From: Streptomyces rimosus
GTDB lineage: Bacteria; Actinomycetota; Actinomycetes; Streptomycetales; Streptomycetaceae
Length of the DNA stretch: 64,000 bases
Direction of reading: 5' to 3'
Assembly: GCF_008704655.1 (NCBI RefSeq)
Contig: NZ_CP023688.1
Coordinates: 4,092,001-4,156,000 of the forward strand
Below the pieces are notes generated by a model that worked only from the letters and a program-made list of their open reading frames with translations, was not told the DNA's origin and did not search any database. Positions 43,768 through 52,745 of the stretch are shown here, piece after piece. A program made the position numbers and the translations under genes. Position 1 is the first letter of the stretch, and every line of letters starts with the position of its first letter.

Positions 43768-44187
43768 ATGAGCGAGGGACAGGCATCCGGCGGTTTCGAG
43801 CGGGTGAATCCGCCCGTGCTGTCACCGCCGACCGGCTTCAGCCACGCCGTACGGGCCGCGCCCGGGACGATCGTGTTCCTGGCCGGGCAGACCGCGCTGG
43901 ACGGGGCGGGCCGCATCGTCGGCGACGGCGTCGTCGAGCAGTTCGAGCGTGCGCTGAGCAATCTGCTGACCGCCGCCGAAGCCGCCGGCGCGGGCCCCGG
44001 CGACCTGGCCAAGCTGACGGTCTTCGCCGTGGACGTGGCCGACTACCGCAGCAACGCGGCGGCCATCGGCCAGGTGTGGAAGCGGCTGGTCGGCGGCGAC
44101 TACCCGGCGATGGCGGTGATCGGCGCGACGCGGCTGTGGGACGAGGCGGCGCTCGTGGAGATCGAGGGGTTCGCGGTCGTACGGTAG
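43768..44187 (+). CDS. RidA family (YjgF/UK114) deaminase
   Basis: The 139-residue protein is of the RidA superfamily, which hydrolyses reactive enamine/imine intermediates from PLP enzymes. Conserved parts are GFSHAVRAAPGTIVFLAGQT and LLTAAEAAGAGPGDLAKLTV with a C-terminal AMAVIGATRLWDEAALVEIE. The catalytic-type Arg of RidA proper (usually in the RVxVA motif region) is not obvious, so it may belong to another subfamily. It follows DeoR by 32 bp. Confidence 0.88.
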   Translation: MSEGQASGGFERVNPPVLSPPTGFSHAVRAAPGTIVFLAGQTALDGAGRIVGDGVVEQFERALSNLLTAAEAAGAGPGDLAKLTVFAVDVADYRSNAAAIGQVWKRLVGGDYPAMAVIGATRLWDEAALVEIEGFAVVR

Positions 44188-44250
44188 CCGCGCCCGGCCC
44201 GGCCCCGGCCGCTCACCGGGGCCGGCCCGCCCGCCGGGAGCCCGCCGGGC

Positions 44251-45117
44251 CTACGCCACCGGCTGCTCCCGGTGCAGGGCCACCAGCTCGGCCGCGTCCC
44301 GCTCGTCCAGTACGAGGCCGAAGTCCGACTCCAGTACGGCCGGCAGTTCCTCGGCCGGGACCTGGCGCACCACCCGGGACCAGTCGGGGCGGGTCAGCGT
44401 CAGCTCCGTACCGATCAGGGTGCGCCGCAGGTCGGGGCCGGGCTGCTGGACCACCAGCCGGCCGGTGAACGGCGAGCGCGGGTGGCTGGAGATGTAGTAG
44501 TTGAAGACGCCGTAGTCGGCCGGGTAGCGCGCCTCCGGGCCGAAGGCGTACAGGTCGAACCAGCCGTCCTCGTGCCGCGACCGCAGCACCCAGGTGCCGC
44601 AGGCCGTGTCCGCGCCCTCCGCACCCTCCGGCGCTTCGCGTACGAGGCCGAACGTCCAGCCGCCCTGCCGGACCTCGATGCCCTCGCGCAGCGGGACCGG
44701 CGCCAGCAGGGCCTCGCCGCCGAAGCCGACGTCGGTGATCCAGTCCTCGCCGTCCAGCCGCACCTTGAGCAGCGCGTGCGTGACCGGACGGATCTTGGAC
44801 TCGCCCATGCGGATGCGGGCGCCCAGGCCCGAGACCCGGAAGCCGAGCCGGTCCAGCGCGGCGGCGTAGAGCAGGTTCTGCTCGTAGCAGTAGCCGCCGC
44901 GGCGGCGGCCGACCATCTTCTCCTGGAGCGACTTCAGGTCCAGCGGGACCGGCCGTCCGAGGATGATCTCCAGGTTCTCGAAGCCGAAGGCGGCCGCGTG
45001 GCGGGCGTGCAGTTCCCGCAGGGTGGCTTCGGTGGGCGTGCGCTCGCCCTCGTATCCGATGCGTGCGAGGTACGCGTCGAGGTCCAGCTGGTCCCCGCCC
45101 CAGACGGTGTCGCTCAT
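44251..45117 (-). CDS. nat: Arylamine N-acetyltransferase
   Basis: Acetyl-CoA-dependent enzyme that acetylates arylamines and hydrazines. The product has 288 residues. The catalytic triad is Cys77 (RRGGYCYEQN), His114 (PVTHALLK) and Asp129 (ITDVGFGGE), each in a family-typical motif. ENLEIILGRPVPLDLKSLQE is the conserved N-terminal region. In actinomycetes such enzymes also modify amino-benzoyl building blocks, but no such cluster is adjacent. It is downstream of the ABC permease gene on the same strand, 72 bp apart. Confidence 0.94.
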   Translation of the reverse strand: MSDTVWGGDQLDLDAYLARIGYEGERTPTEATLRELHARHAAAFGFENLEIILGRPVPLDLKSLQEKMVGRRRGGYCYEQNLLYAAALDRLGFRVSGLGARIRMGESKIRPVTHALLKVRLDGEDWITDVGFGGEALLAPVPLREGIEVRQGGWTFGLVREAPEGAEGADTACGTWVLRSRHEDGWFDLYAFGPEARYPADYGVFNYYISSHPRSPFTGRLVVQQPGPDLRRTLIGTELTLTRPDWSRVVRQVPAEELPAVLESDFGLVLDERDAAELVALHREQPVA

Positions 45118-45189
45118 GGTCGGTCTCTGCTCCTTCGTGCCCTGGGGCGGCCGCTTCCGTACGGTCGGCAGCGTGCCACCCCTTCGACC

Positions 45190-46863
45190 CTACGAGACGG
45201 CCGGGGCCCGGCGCAGAGGGCCCGCCGCTGCCACCACTCCGGCCAGCAGCAGGGCGGCGAGCCCGGCGACGAGCAGGGGGGAGAGGGCTGCGGGCCGGCC
45301 TTCCGGCCGGGTGGCGCCCATGTAGTCGAGCAGCGGCAGCCCGTTGAAGACGCAGTACCAGAGCGGGAGGTACAGGGCCTGGAAGAGTCGGTGGGTACGG
45401 GAGAGCGAGCCCAGCGCCAGGGCCAGCGCGGGAATGAAGACCGCGCCGCCCGCCCAGGAGGCCACGCCCTGCCAGTCCCCCGCCATCGCCAGCCGCAGCA
45501 GTGGTACGGACCCGGTTGCCGCGGTGAGGGCGAAGCCCGCTGACCATTCGGCCAGCGCGCGGTGGCGTGCTGCCGGGTAGCTGCCCAGTAGGGCCTGCAC
45601 GCCGTGTTCGTGGCGCTGGGCGCCGAGCCGGGACCAGATCAGTACGGGCCAGATCCAGGCCAGCGGCAGGACCACCCGGGCCGCACCGGCCGTGGGCACA
45701 CACAGCCCCGCGATGGAGATCAGGGCGGCTCCGGTCCACCACCACCAGGCGACGCCTTGGAGCAGGATGCGGAGTTCGCCAAGGACGAGGCGGTGGTAGG
45801 TGGCTCCGGGGGGTGTGGCGGTGGCGGGGCTCAGGAAGGAAAGCGGCCGGTGGACGGTGGTCACGGTGGGGCCATGGGGCTGGGGCGGCCCCGGGACCGT
45901 GCCCGGGGCCGCCTCCTGAACCCTCTGGCCGGCCGTCGCGCCGCGCGCTCCCCCGCGCGCCGGATCGAAGCGGCCGAACCAGAGGGCGGGCAGCAGGGCC
46001 AGCGCCACGGCGGCGAGGACCAGGGCCACACGGCCCAGTACAAAGCCCTGCTCCGGTGTGAAGCCGTGCCACACGAACGTGCGCAGCGGCTGTTCCAGGT
46101 AGGTGAACCCGAGGCTGAACTCGCCTGTTACGCGTGTGTGTTGGGCGGCCAGATCGTCCGCCATCGAAGCCACCGCACCGTGTACGCCGATGCCGCCCAG
46201 CGGCGCGTCCGGCCGCTGGCCGCCCAGGACCAGCGCCAGCCACACGAAGAACCAGACGACGTTCCCCACGCCGCCGCGCAGCACCGGCAGCGACTCGAAC
46301 AGCAGCGCCGCGGCCCCGGTGACGACCATCAGGGGCAGCGCGATCAGCACGAACGGCTTCAGCAGCGCCACCGGGTCGATGCGGTAGGACTCGCCGCGTG
46401 CCAGTTGCATGACCACCGCGGTGACCGCCAGCACGCCCAGCATCGAGACCAGCACCAGCACATTGCTCAGCAGCTTGCCCGCGAAGTAGCCGGTGGTCCG
46501 CAGCGGGGTGGCCGCGAGCAGCCGCCCCACGCCCGAACGCTCGTCCCTGACCAGCGCGTTGCGTACGACATAGAACCCGGCCAGCGGCAGCCACAGCGCC
46601 GCGGCGAGGGCGGTCGCGACACCGACGTACGCGCTGTTGTACGTCCCCCGGAAATCGCCGATCTGGAGGATGACCCAGTGCGAGGTGGGCTGCGGGACGG
46701 CGAGATAGCCCAGGAGGACGGCGGCCAGCAGCGTCACGGCGTACGCGGGGCGGCGCACCCGGTCGCGGACATCGCCCAGCGCCAGGCGGCCGAGCCTCAC
46801 CGGAAGACTGCCGATACCCACCCGGAACCCGCCGGGGCTCACCGGGACCCTGCCGACGCTCAT
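45190..46863 (-). CDS. ABC transporter permease (ABC-2-like, two-half fused)
   Basis: The 557-residue membrane protein has two groups of helices, about six in residues 35-295 and six in 370-550, joined by a Pro/Gly-rich linker (about 300-350). It looks like two fused ABC-2-type halves. The start ATG 46863 overlaps the stop of the ATPase gene (46860), so they are translationally coupled. Lipoprotein and two-component genes lie upstream in the same direction. The substrate is unknown. Confidence 0.82.
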   Translation of the reverse strand: MSVGRVPVSPGGFRVGIGSLPVRLGRLALGDVRDRVRRPAYAVTLLAAVLLGYLAVPQPTSHWVILQIGDFRGTYNSAYVGVATALAAALWLPLAGFYVVRNALVRDERSGVGRLLAATPLRTTGYFAGKLLSNVLVLVSMLGVLAVTAVVMQLARGESYRIDPVALLKPFVLIALPLMVVTGAAALLFESLPVLRGGVGNVVWFFVWLALVLGGQRPDAPLGGIGVHGAVASMADDLAAQHTRVTGEFSLGFTYLEQPLRTFVWHGFTPEQGFVLGRVALVLAAVALALLPALWFGRFDPARGGARGATAGQRVQEAAPGTVPGPPQPHGPTVTTVHRPLSFLSPATATPPGATYHRLVLGELRILLQGVAWWWWTGAALISIAGLCVPTAGAARVVLPLAWIWPVLIWSRLGAQRHEHGVQALLGSYPAARHRALAEWSAGFALTAATGSVPLLRLAMAGDWQGVASWAGGAVFIPALALALGSLSRTHRLFQALYLPLWYCVFNGLPLLDYMGATRPEGRPAALSPLLVAGLAALLLAGVVAAAGPLRRAPAVS

Positions 46864-47738
46864 CGGACGCCTCCCGCGCCGACCGTCGCCAGGTACGCGT
46901 CCTCCAGGTCGGGCATCCGCTGCACCGCTCCCTCGTACGGCCGGAACGGCGACAGCAGCCGTACCCGTACGCCCTCGGGGGTCCGGACCATCCGGCTGAC
47001 GACGTGCCGCGCCTGCACCTCCGCCACCTCCTGCGTGCCGACCAGCACCTCCCACACCTGCCCGGCCACCGCGGCGAGCAGTTCCTCCGGCGTGCCGCGG
47101 CGCAGCAGCCGGCCGCCCGCGACGACGGCGATGTCCCCGGCGACCGACTCGATGTCGGAGACGATGTGGGTGGAGAGCAGCACGACGCGTTCCATGGCCA
47201 GTTCGGCGAGCAGGTTGCGCAGACGGGCGCGCTCCTCGGGGTCGAGTCCCGCGGTCGGCTCGTCCACGATGATCACCTTGGGGTCGGCGAGCAGGGCCTG
47301 CGCGATGCCGACGCGGCGCAGCATGCCGCCCGAGTACGCGCCCAGCGGGCGGCGGGCCGCCTCCGTCAGGTTGAGCAGCTCCAGCAGCTCGCCGATACGG
47401 GTGCGGGCCCGGCCCGCGGGCACGCCCTTGGCGGCGGCGAGGTAGGCCAGGAACTCGCGGGCCGTCAGGTTCGGGTAGACGCCGAAGTCCTGCGGGAGGT
47501 AGCCCAGGGCGGCGCGCAGCGGCCCGGGGCGCCGGACCGCGTCCTCGCCGTCGTAGCGGAGCTGTCCGGCGGTGGGCCGGGTGAGGGTGGCGGCGATGCG
47601 CATCAGGGAGGACTTGCCGGCGCCGTTGGGGCCGAGCAGGCCCAGCAGACCGGGGCCCATACGGAGGGTCAGGCCGTCCACGGCCTGCTTGCCGCCGCGG
47701 TAGACCTTGCTGACGCCGAGGAGTTCGAGGGTGGTCAT
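46860..47738 (-). CDS. ABC transporter ATP-binding protein
   Basis: The 292-residue ATPase has Walker A LLGPNGAGKSS (about 35-45), the Q loop in LGYLPQDFGVYP, signature SGGMLRRVGIAQ, Walker B KVIIVDEPTAGLD and the H-switch LLSTHIVSDIES. The C-terminal 75 residues have the typical extension of ABC-2 exporters. Its ATG overlaps the lipoprotein gene stop and its stop overlaps the permease start, so all three are cotranslated. Confidence 0.93.
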   Translation of the reverse strand: MTTLELLGVSKVYRGGKQAVDGLTLRMGPGLLGLLGPNGAGKSSLMRIAATLTRPTAGQLRYDGEDAVRRPGPLRAALGYLPQDFGVYPNLTAREFLAYLAAAKGVPAGRARTRIGELLELLNLTEAARRPLGAYSGGMLRRVGIAQALLADPKVIIVDEPTAGLDPEERARLRNLLAELAMERVVLLSTHIVSDIESVAGDIAVVAGGRLLRRGTPEELLAAVAGQVWEVLVGTQEVAEVQARHVVSRMVRTPEGVRVRLLSPFRPYEGAVQRMPDLEDAYLATVGAGGVR

Positions 47739-48184
47739 GCGGGGGTGTGGTCCTTGCCGTGCTGGGCGCCGCCGTGCGGCTCCGCCTTCGTATCGCCGCG
47801 CAGGTCCGTCTTCGCGCCCTCGCGCAGCACGGTCACGCCGCGCGGCACCTCGACCTTGAAGCGCGCGTCACAGATGGCCAGGCCGGTGCACCCGGCCTCC
47901 AGGTCGAGGGTCTCCCCCGTCAGCTCCCACCGCAGCCTCTTGCTGCCGCTCTTCGCGTCGAACCAGCGGGTGACCTTGATGTCCTTGCGGTCGGTGGCGA
48001 CCAGGTCGGCCGGGATCTCGTGGGTCTTCACGTTCAGCGTCCGGCCGGCGAAGGGGAACGTCTTCACCGCGGGTGCGGCGGACTTGGCGTCCACGGAACA
48101 GCCGGTCAGGGCGAGCGCGGCCAGCGGTGCGGCGCAGGCCGCCGCGAGGCGGAAGCCGGTCGTACGGGTGCTGCGTGGAACCAC
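47735..48184 (-). CDS. Putative lipoprotein associated with ABC transporter
   Basis: The 149-residue protein starts at GTG 48184, eight bases after GGAGGAG. A lipoprotein signal peptide ends at the lipobox LTGC, so the mature protein is anchored outside the membrane. The mature part (TFPFAGRTLNVKTHEIPADL) contains a possible beta-rich domain with two more cysteines. No family is recognised. It is translationally coupled to the ABC ATPase gene and may be a substrate-binding or accessory part of that system. Confidence 0.78.
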   Translation of the reverse strand: MVPRSTRTTGFRLAAACAAPLAALALTGCSVDAKSAAPAVKTFPFAGRTLNVKTHEIPADLVATDRKDIKVTRWFDAKSGSKRLRWELTGETLDLEAGCTGLAICDARFKVEVPRGVTVLREGAKTDLRGDTKAEPHGGAQHGKDHTPA

Positions 48185-48345
48185 CGGAATCGCTCCTCCG
48201 AGGTGCGGGAATGGGTGCACCTCCGAGGATCGGCGGCTCGCGCCCGTGCCACATCTGCCGTTCGGCAGATATCGCGTGGCTTTGTCGCGCGGCTGTATTG
48301 CCCGGCTGTGCGGAGCGTTACGGTCCGGGCCCCGGGCGTCCCGTT

Positions 48346-49566
48346 TCAGGTCGCCGGGAGTACGGCGTGCACCCGCCAGCCGTCCCCGTGCCGTCCGTAC
48401 GCCAGCGTGCCGCCGAGCGCTTCGACGCGCGCGGTGAGGGCGGCGAGACCGGTGCCGCCGCCGTGCCGCGGGAGGCCCAGCGGCCCTGCCGGGCGGCCGC
48501 CGCCGTCGTCGGTGACCGTCACCGCGACCCGGCGGCCGTCCCCCGGCCCGTCACCGGCAGGAGCGCCCGCGACCTCGACGCTCACGCGTTCCGCACCGGC
48601 CGCGTGCCGCCGGATGTTGGTGAGCGCTTCCAGTACGACCCGGTGGACGGCGTCCTCGGTGGCGCGGGGCAGGGTGCCGGACAGGGCGTCGTCGAGGTCG
48701 AGCGCCGTCCGGACGCCGGTCGCGCCGAACCGTTCGACCATCTCGGCCAGGTCCGCCAGCCCGTACAGGCGGGTCGGCGGAAGCTCGCCCGCGTCGCCGT
48801 ACGCCTCGGGAGGCTGCGGGCTGTCGGCCACCGCATGCCCCTCCGGGTCGCGCAGCGTCCGTACCGTACGGTCCATCGAGTCCAGCGCGCGCAGGCCCGC
48901 GTCCTCCAGCCGGGCCAGCAGCTCCGCCGTCTGCTCCCGGTCGTACTCGGCGACCCGGGCGGCCTGCACCTCCAGCACGATGCCGGTGATCTCGTGCGCC
49001 ACGAAGTCGTGCAGGTCACCGGCGACTTCGAGGCGCTGTTCGCGACGGGCCTGCGCCACCGCGCGGTGTCGCCGATCTTCCTGGGCCCGCAGGTACAGCG
49101 CGAGGCCGCCGACGCCCACCGTGACGAACAGGGCCGGCGCGCTCACCAGGACGGCCGCACCGCCCTTCACGGGCGGATCGGCGTGCAGGAACCGCAGCGG
49201 CAGCAGGATGAACGCCAGCGCCGCCAGGAACCCGCCCACGGCGGCCTGCCGGGCCGGTGCGCGGCGGATCTGCCGCGCGGCCAGTACGAGCAGCGCCGGG
49301 GCCTCGGCGAACTCCCACAGGGCCGCGTAGCTCTTCGGGCCCCGGTAGACCAGGTCGACGGCGAGGGACAGCACGGCGGCGGTGATCACGGCGGCGCCGA
49401 GGGTGATCCTGCCCCACGGCCAGCGCATCGGCGCGGCGAACGCGGCCACGACCGCGGGCAGCGCCGCGATCAGCGCTTCGAGCGGCGCCCCGCCCCTGAC
49501 CAGCGGCACCGGCAGGAGCAGGCACAGCGCCCCGGCAGCGGACCACCCCAGCCGCCGCCCCGTCAC
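48346..49566 (-). CDS. Sensor histidine kinase (HisKA_3, NarL partner type)
   Basis: The 406-residue kinase has six hydrophobic helices in its first 175 residues and no large extracellular loop, so it probably senses in or near the membrane. The H box EVAGDLHDFVAHEITG (phospho-His) is followed by the HATPase domain with the N box LEALTNIRRHAAG and TDDGGGRP and GTGLAALTARVEALGG boxes. The GTG start at 49566 overlaps the regulator stop by four bases, so both are made together. Confidence 0.92.
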   Translation of the reverse strand: MTGRRLGWSAAGALCLLLPVPLVRGGAPLEALIAALPAVVAAFAAPMRWPWGRITLGAAVITAAVLSLAVDLVYRGPKSYAALWEFAEAPALLVLAARQIRRAPARQAAVGGFLAALAFILLPLRFLHADPPVKGGAAVLVSAPALFVTVGVGGLALYLRAQEDRRHRAVAQARREQRLEVAGDLHDFVAHEITGIVLEVQAARVAEYDREQTAELLARLEDAGLRALDSMDRTVRTLRDPEGHAVADSPQPPEAYGDAGELPPTRLYGLADLAEMVERFGATGVRTALDLDDALSGTLPRATEDAVHRVVLEALTNIRRHAAGAERVSVEVAGAPAGDGPGDGRRVAVTVTDDGGGRPAGPLGLPRHGGGTGLAALTARVEALGGTLAYGRHGDGWRVHAVLPAT

Positions 49567-50261
49567 CACCGCGGGACCTCCCGCCCCGCGTAGCCCATCT
49601 CCCAGGCGTGCACCGCGATGCCGACCCGGTTCCGTACGCCCAGCTTGCGCTGGATGCTGGCGACGTGGGTCTTGACCGTGCCGGGCGAGATGAACAGTTC
49701 GCGGGCGATGTCGGCGTTGGTCAGGCCCGCCGCCACCTGCCCGGCGATCTCGGTCTCGCGCTCGGTCAGCGCCTCCAGGGCGCGGGGCGCGGCGGGCCGG
49801 GAGCCGGTGACGTGCTTGAGCAGCCGGACCGTGATCGAGGGGCTGATCAGGCTGTCCCCGGCGACCGCGGCACGCACGGCTTCGATCAGCAGCGCCGGGC
49901 CCGAACGCTTCAGCAGGAAGCCGCAGGCGCCGTGCCGCAGCGCGGGATACACGTATTCGTCCAGGTCGAAGGTGGTCACGACGACGACCCTGACCTTGGG
50001 CAGCGGATCGGCCGTACCGCCCGCCGGGCCGGAGTCCGTACCCGTACCGGCCAGCCTGCGGGTGACCTCCAGGCCGTCCATCCGCGGCATGCGGATGTCC
50101 ACGAGGGCCACGTCGGGCCGCAGGGCGCGGGCCGCCTCCAGGGCCGCCACCCCGTCCGCCGCCTCGCCCACCACCTCGATGTCCGGTTGGCTCTCCAGTA
50201 TCCGCCGCAGCCCCCGGCGGACCATCTCCTGATCGTCCGCGATCAGCACCCGAATCGTCAC
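49563..50261 (-). CDS. NarL/FixJ family response regulator
   Basis: The 232-residue regulator has a receiver domain (IRVLIADDQEMVRRGL, phospho-Asp in VALVDIRMPRMDG, the conserved Lys in GFLLKRSGPA) and a C-terminal LuxR-type helix-turn-helix (ALTERETEIAGQVAAGLTNA with VKTHVASIQRKLG). It precedes the kinase gene, with a four-base overlap. The ABC-lipoprotein genes downstream are the most likely target. Confidence 0.94.
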   Translation of the reverse strand: MTIRVLIADDQEMVRRGLRRILESQPDIEVVGEAADGVAALEAARALRPDVALVDIRMPRMDGLEVTRRLAGTGTDSGPAGGTADPLPKVRVVVVTTFDLDEYVYPALRHGACGFLLKRSGPALLIEAVRAAVAGDSLISPSITVRLLKHVTGSRPAAPRALEALTERETEIAGQVAAGLTNADIARELFISPGTVKTHVASIQRKLGVRNRVGIAVHAWEMGYAGREVPRW

Positions 50262-50354
50262 GACCGGTCATCCTGCCATGACGGCTCCGGGCGGGCCGGG
50301 GCGGCCGGACCACGACCCGGGCGGCCCGGGAGCCGCCCGTACCGGCGGCCGCGC

Positions 50355-51248
50355 CTAGACGATGACCCCGTCCAGGCCGTAAGCGGCGGCGATCCGGTGG
50401 TAGTTCCGCGGCGGTACGTCCCATGCGAAGACCTCCAGCCGGTCGCCGTGCGCACCGTGCAGCCGGTGGACGGCGGACACGTACTGGGCGTTCACCTTGG
50501 ACAGCTGGGGGTTGATCTGGTCCACGTAACGCGCGTACGAAGCCAGGGAGTTCACCGGCGGGTTGCCGAGGAAACCCGTGCGCACCTGGGGGACGAGGTT
50601 GTGCACCGTGCGGACGCTGTTCGCGCTGAAGCTCTGCACCACCAGCCTGCGGCGCACATGGGAGCGGTCGAGCCAGCCCGCGCCCGCGAGTTCCCTGACG
50701 ATGCGGGACTCGATGCCGGGGTACTGCTGCGGGTTCTTGATCTCCAGCAGCAGCCGCAGATCGCGGTCCTCCATGCGCCGCAGGAACTCCTTGAGCGTCG
50801 GCACCCGTTCGCGCGCGAAGCGCTTGCCGTACCAGCTCCCGGCGTCCAGCCGCGCGATCTCGGCGGCCGTGAAGTCCCGTACCCGCCAGGGGGAGCGGTC
50901 GGGGTACAGCTGCTCGACGTTGGTGGTGCGGGCCAGCGTGGCGTCGTGCATCACCACGAGCTGCCCGTCCCGGGTCCGCTGTACGTCGTTCTCCACCCAC
51001 TCGAAGCCCTGGCGCTCCGCCGCGTCCACCGCGGCGAGGGTGTTCTCCGGCGCCACCTGGGAGGCGCCGCGGTGCGCCACGACGACCGGTCCGCCGAACC
51101 AGGGGAACCGCACGGCGTCGGCCAGCGGGGCCGCCACCCGGCCTACCGTCGAACTGGCGTTCGCCATCGCCGTACTCACCGGGGCCAGGGCCGCGAGCAG
51201 CAGTGCGCATCCGGTGGCCGCCACGACACGGAACGATCTCTGGTTCAT
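50355..51248 (-). CDS. glpQ: Secreted glycerophosphodiester phosphodiesterase
   Basis: The 297-residue enzyme splits glycerophosphodiesters into glycerol-3-phosphate and an alcohol. It starts at ATG 51248 with GGGAGG seven bases upstream. A Sec signal (VVAATGCALLLAALAPVS) puts it outside the cell. The GDPD motifs are HRGASQVAPENT, WVENDVQRTRDGQLVVMHD and LLLEIKNP. The C-terminus ends after GLDGVIV, typical for the domain. It stands alone. Confidence 0.9.
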   Translation of the reverse strand: MNQRSFRVVAATGCALLLAALAPVSTAMANASSTVGRVAAPLADAVRFPWFGGPVVVAHRGASQVAPENTLAAVDAAERQGFEWVENDVQRTRDGQLVVMHDATLARTTNVEQLYPDRSPWRVRDFTAAEIARLDAGSWYGKRFARERVPTLKEFLRRMEDRDLRLLLEIKNPQQYPGIESRIVRELAGAGWLDRSHVRRRLVVQSFSANSVRTVHNLVPQVRTGFLGNPPVNSLASYARYVDQINPQLSKVNAQYVSAVHRLHGAHGDRLEVFAWDVPPRNYHRIAAAYGLDGVIV

Positions 51249-51427
51249 CGGGGGGCCTCCCGGGCGCACAACCGCAGACGGCAACGCCTGCGACGGACAG
51301 CAACGACTGTGGCAGCCTTGCCCCGATATGCCCTTAAGCATTCAAAAATGCCGCCATGCGGGGCGCGCACTCCGGGTAGTGCACGCCCCGGCGCGCGGGG
51401 CGCCCACCGGCCGCGGAGGAGGCCGCC

Positions 51428-52327
51428 TCACCCCTCGTCGGCCACCAGCCGGTACGCCCCCTCCCCCGCACCGCCCCGCCGCACCAGCCCGCCGGTCGGC
51501 GCCGGGAAGTGGCTGCCGAGCAGCAGGGCTCCGGTGCGCGCCACCTCGTCGAGGAGGCGGCGACGGGTCCGTACGGCCTCCTCCGGGTCGATGTCCACGC
51601 TGCTGCACAGGTCGGGGTGGGCGAGTTGGACGGGATGGTGCACGCAGTCGCCGGTGATGAGGGCCGACCGCCCGTCGCTGCGCAGGGCGACCGCGCTCTG
51701 GCCGGGCGTGTGGCCGGGGGCCGGGACGAGGGTGAGCCCCGGGATGATCTCGACACCCGGCCCGGCAACGTCGATCAGGTCCAACTGGCCGTTCTCCCGT
51801 ACGGGTTCGACCGAGTCGCGGAACATCTGGCGGCGGCTCTCCTCCATCTCGACGCCGGACCAGTAGGCGTACTCGGCGCGCGCCGTGAGGTACCGGGCGC
51901 GGGGGAACGTCGGGCGCCAGCTGCCGTCGGGGGCGAGGCGGGTGTTCCAGCCGACGTGGTCGGCGTGGAGGTGCGTGAGGATCACGTGGTCGACGCTCTC
52001 CGGCGGGAAGCCGGCGGCGGCCAGCCGGTCGAGGTAGGGCGTGTCGAGCTGGTGCCAGGCCGGGTTGGCGCGCGTCTTGCCGTTGCCGATGCCGGTGTCG
52101 ACCAGCACGCGCCGGCCGCCGATCTCCAGCGCGAAGGTCTGCACGGCGGCGCGCAGGGTGCCGTCGGGGCGCGCGAACGACGGCGCGAGCCAGGGCACCT
52201 CGGTGACGAGCCCGGACGTCGCGTCCGGGAGCAGCCAGGCACCGGTCTCGGGCGGCAGCGCCACCTCGTCGATGCGGTGGACGACGATGTCGCCGATGTG
52301 CCAGGGGGATGCGGGGTGGACGGTCAT
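51428..52327 (-). CDS. MBL-fold metallo-hydrolase
   Basis: The 299-residue protein has the metallo-beta-lactamase motif HLHADHVGW (in VILTHLHADHVGWNTRL), then GHTPGQSAV and GDCVHHPVQ, and a C-terminal GSHFPAP. It resembles lactonases and other quorum-type hydrolases. ATG 52327 has GGAGG five bases upstream. It is divergent from the amidase operon across a palindromic region shared with the TetR gene, so the two units are probably controlled together. Confidence 0.9.
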   Translation of the reverse strand: MTVHPASPWHIGDIVVHRIDEVALPPETGAWLLPDATSGLVTEVPWLAPSFARPDGTLRAAVQTFALEIGGRRVLVDTGIGNGKTRANPAWHQLDTPYLDRLAAAGFPPESVDHVILTHLHADHVGWNTRLAPDGSWRPTFPRARYLTARAEYAYWSGVEMEESRRQMFRDSVEPVRENGQLDLIDVAGPGVEIIPGLTLVPAPGHTPGQSAVALRSDGRSALITGDCVHHPVQLAHPDLCSSVDIDPEEAVRTRRRLLDEVARTGALLLGSHFPAPTGGLVRRGGAGEGAYRLVADEG

Positions 52328-52410
52328 GGAGACCTCCGTACGGGTGGGGGCGGGAAGGGGACGGAGACGGGGCCGGGATCGCGCAACTGAAGAGCCGTAA
52401 AAGCTAAGCA

Positions 52411-52454
52411 TTTGCGTTTGGCGAGCCTAGCCCCCTACGCTCACCAAACGCAAA
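52411..52454. promoter_or_regulatory. Inverted repeat between MBL and amidase units (candidate TetR operator)
   Basis: TTTGCGTTTGG (52411-52421) and CCAAACGCAAA (52444-52454) are perfect 11-bp inverted arms 22 bp apart. The same TTTGCGT word occurs in the palindrome at 54809-54831 beside the TetR gene. The region lies between divergent starts 52327 and 52512. Confidence 0.7.
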
Positions 52455-52511
52455 GCCTTTGCTTTAACGCGTCCCTCAGAGCTGCCCCCGCCCACTCCCA
52501 CGGAGACCCCC

Positions 52512-52745
52512 GTGCCCTCTCCCGCCCACCCCCCGCTTCCCCCGCTCCCGCCCGACCACCTCGCCCACCTGGCCCGACGCGCCGGACTGCCGCTTCCGTC
52601 CGACCGCCTGGCCGGTGTCGCGGCGACCGTGCACGCCATCGACACGGTTCTCGGCTCGCTGCGCGACATACCGCTGGGCGAGACCCCGCCCGCGCCCTCC
52701 TTCACCGCCGTACCCGGCGGCTCCCCCTCCCGGAGGACCTCATGA
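52512..52745 (+). CDS. Small GatC-like protein upstream of amidase
   Basis: The 77-residue protein starts at GTG 52512, after GGAGACCCCC. A short helical region, PDHLAHLARRAGLPLPSDRLAGVAA, then VHAIDTVLGSLRDIPLGETPPAPSF, is reminiscent of the small GatC-type subunit that accompanies amidases. The C-terminus is disordered. Its stop overlaps the amidase ATG (ATGA), so they are coupled. GatC homology is by pattern only and weak in detail; a stabilising partner role for the amidase is inferred. Confidence 0.65.
   Translation: MPSPAHPPLPPLPPDHLAHLARRAGLPLPSDRLAGVAATVHAIDTVLGSLRDIPLGETPPAPSFTAVPGGSPSRRTS

Noticed and set aside
45604..47445. A 613-codon plus-strand frame across the ABC permease and ATPase genes
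   Set aside because: Its translation is repetitive Arg/Gly/Gln-rich and lacks any domain, while the minus strand encodes recognised ABC proteins with overlapping starts and stops.
48346..51303. One 985-codon minus-strand frame joining kinase, regulator region and GDPD
   Set aside because: The frame runs through the response-regulator gene in the wrong phase. Only its last 406 codons are the kinase, starting with a GTG that overlaps the regulator stop.
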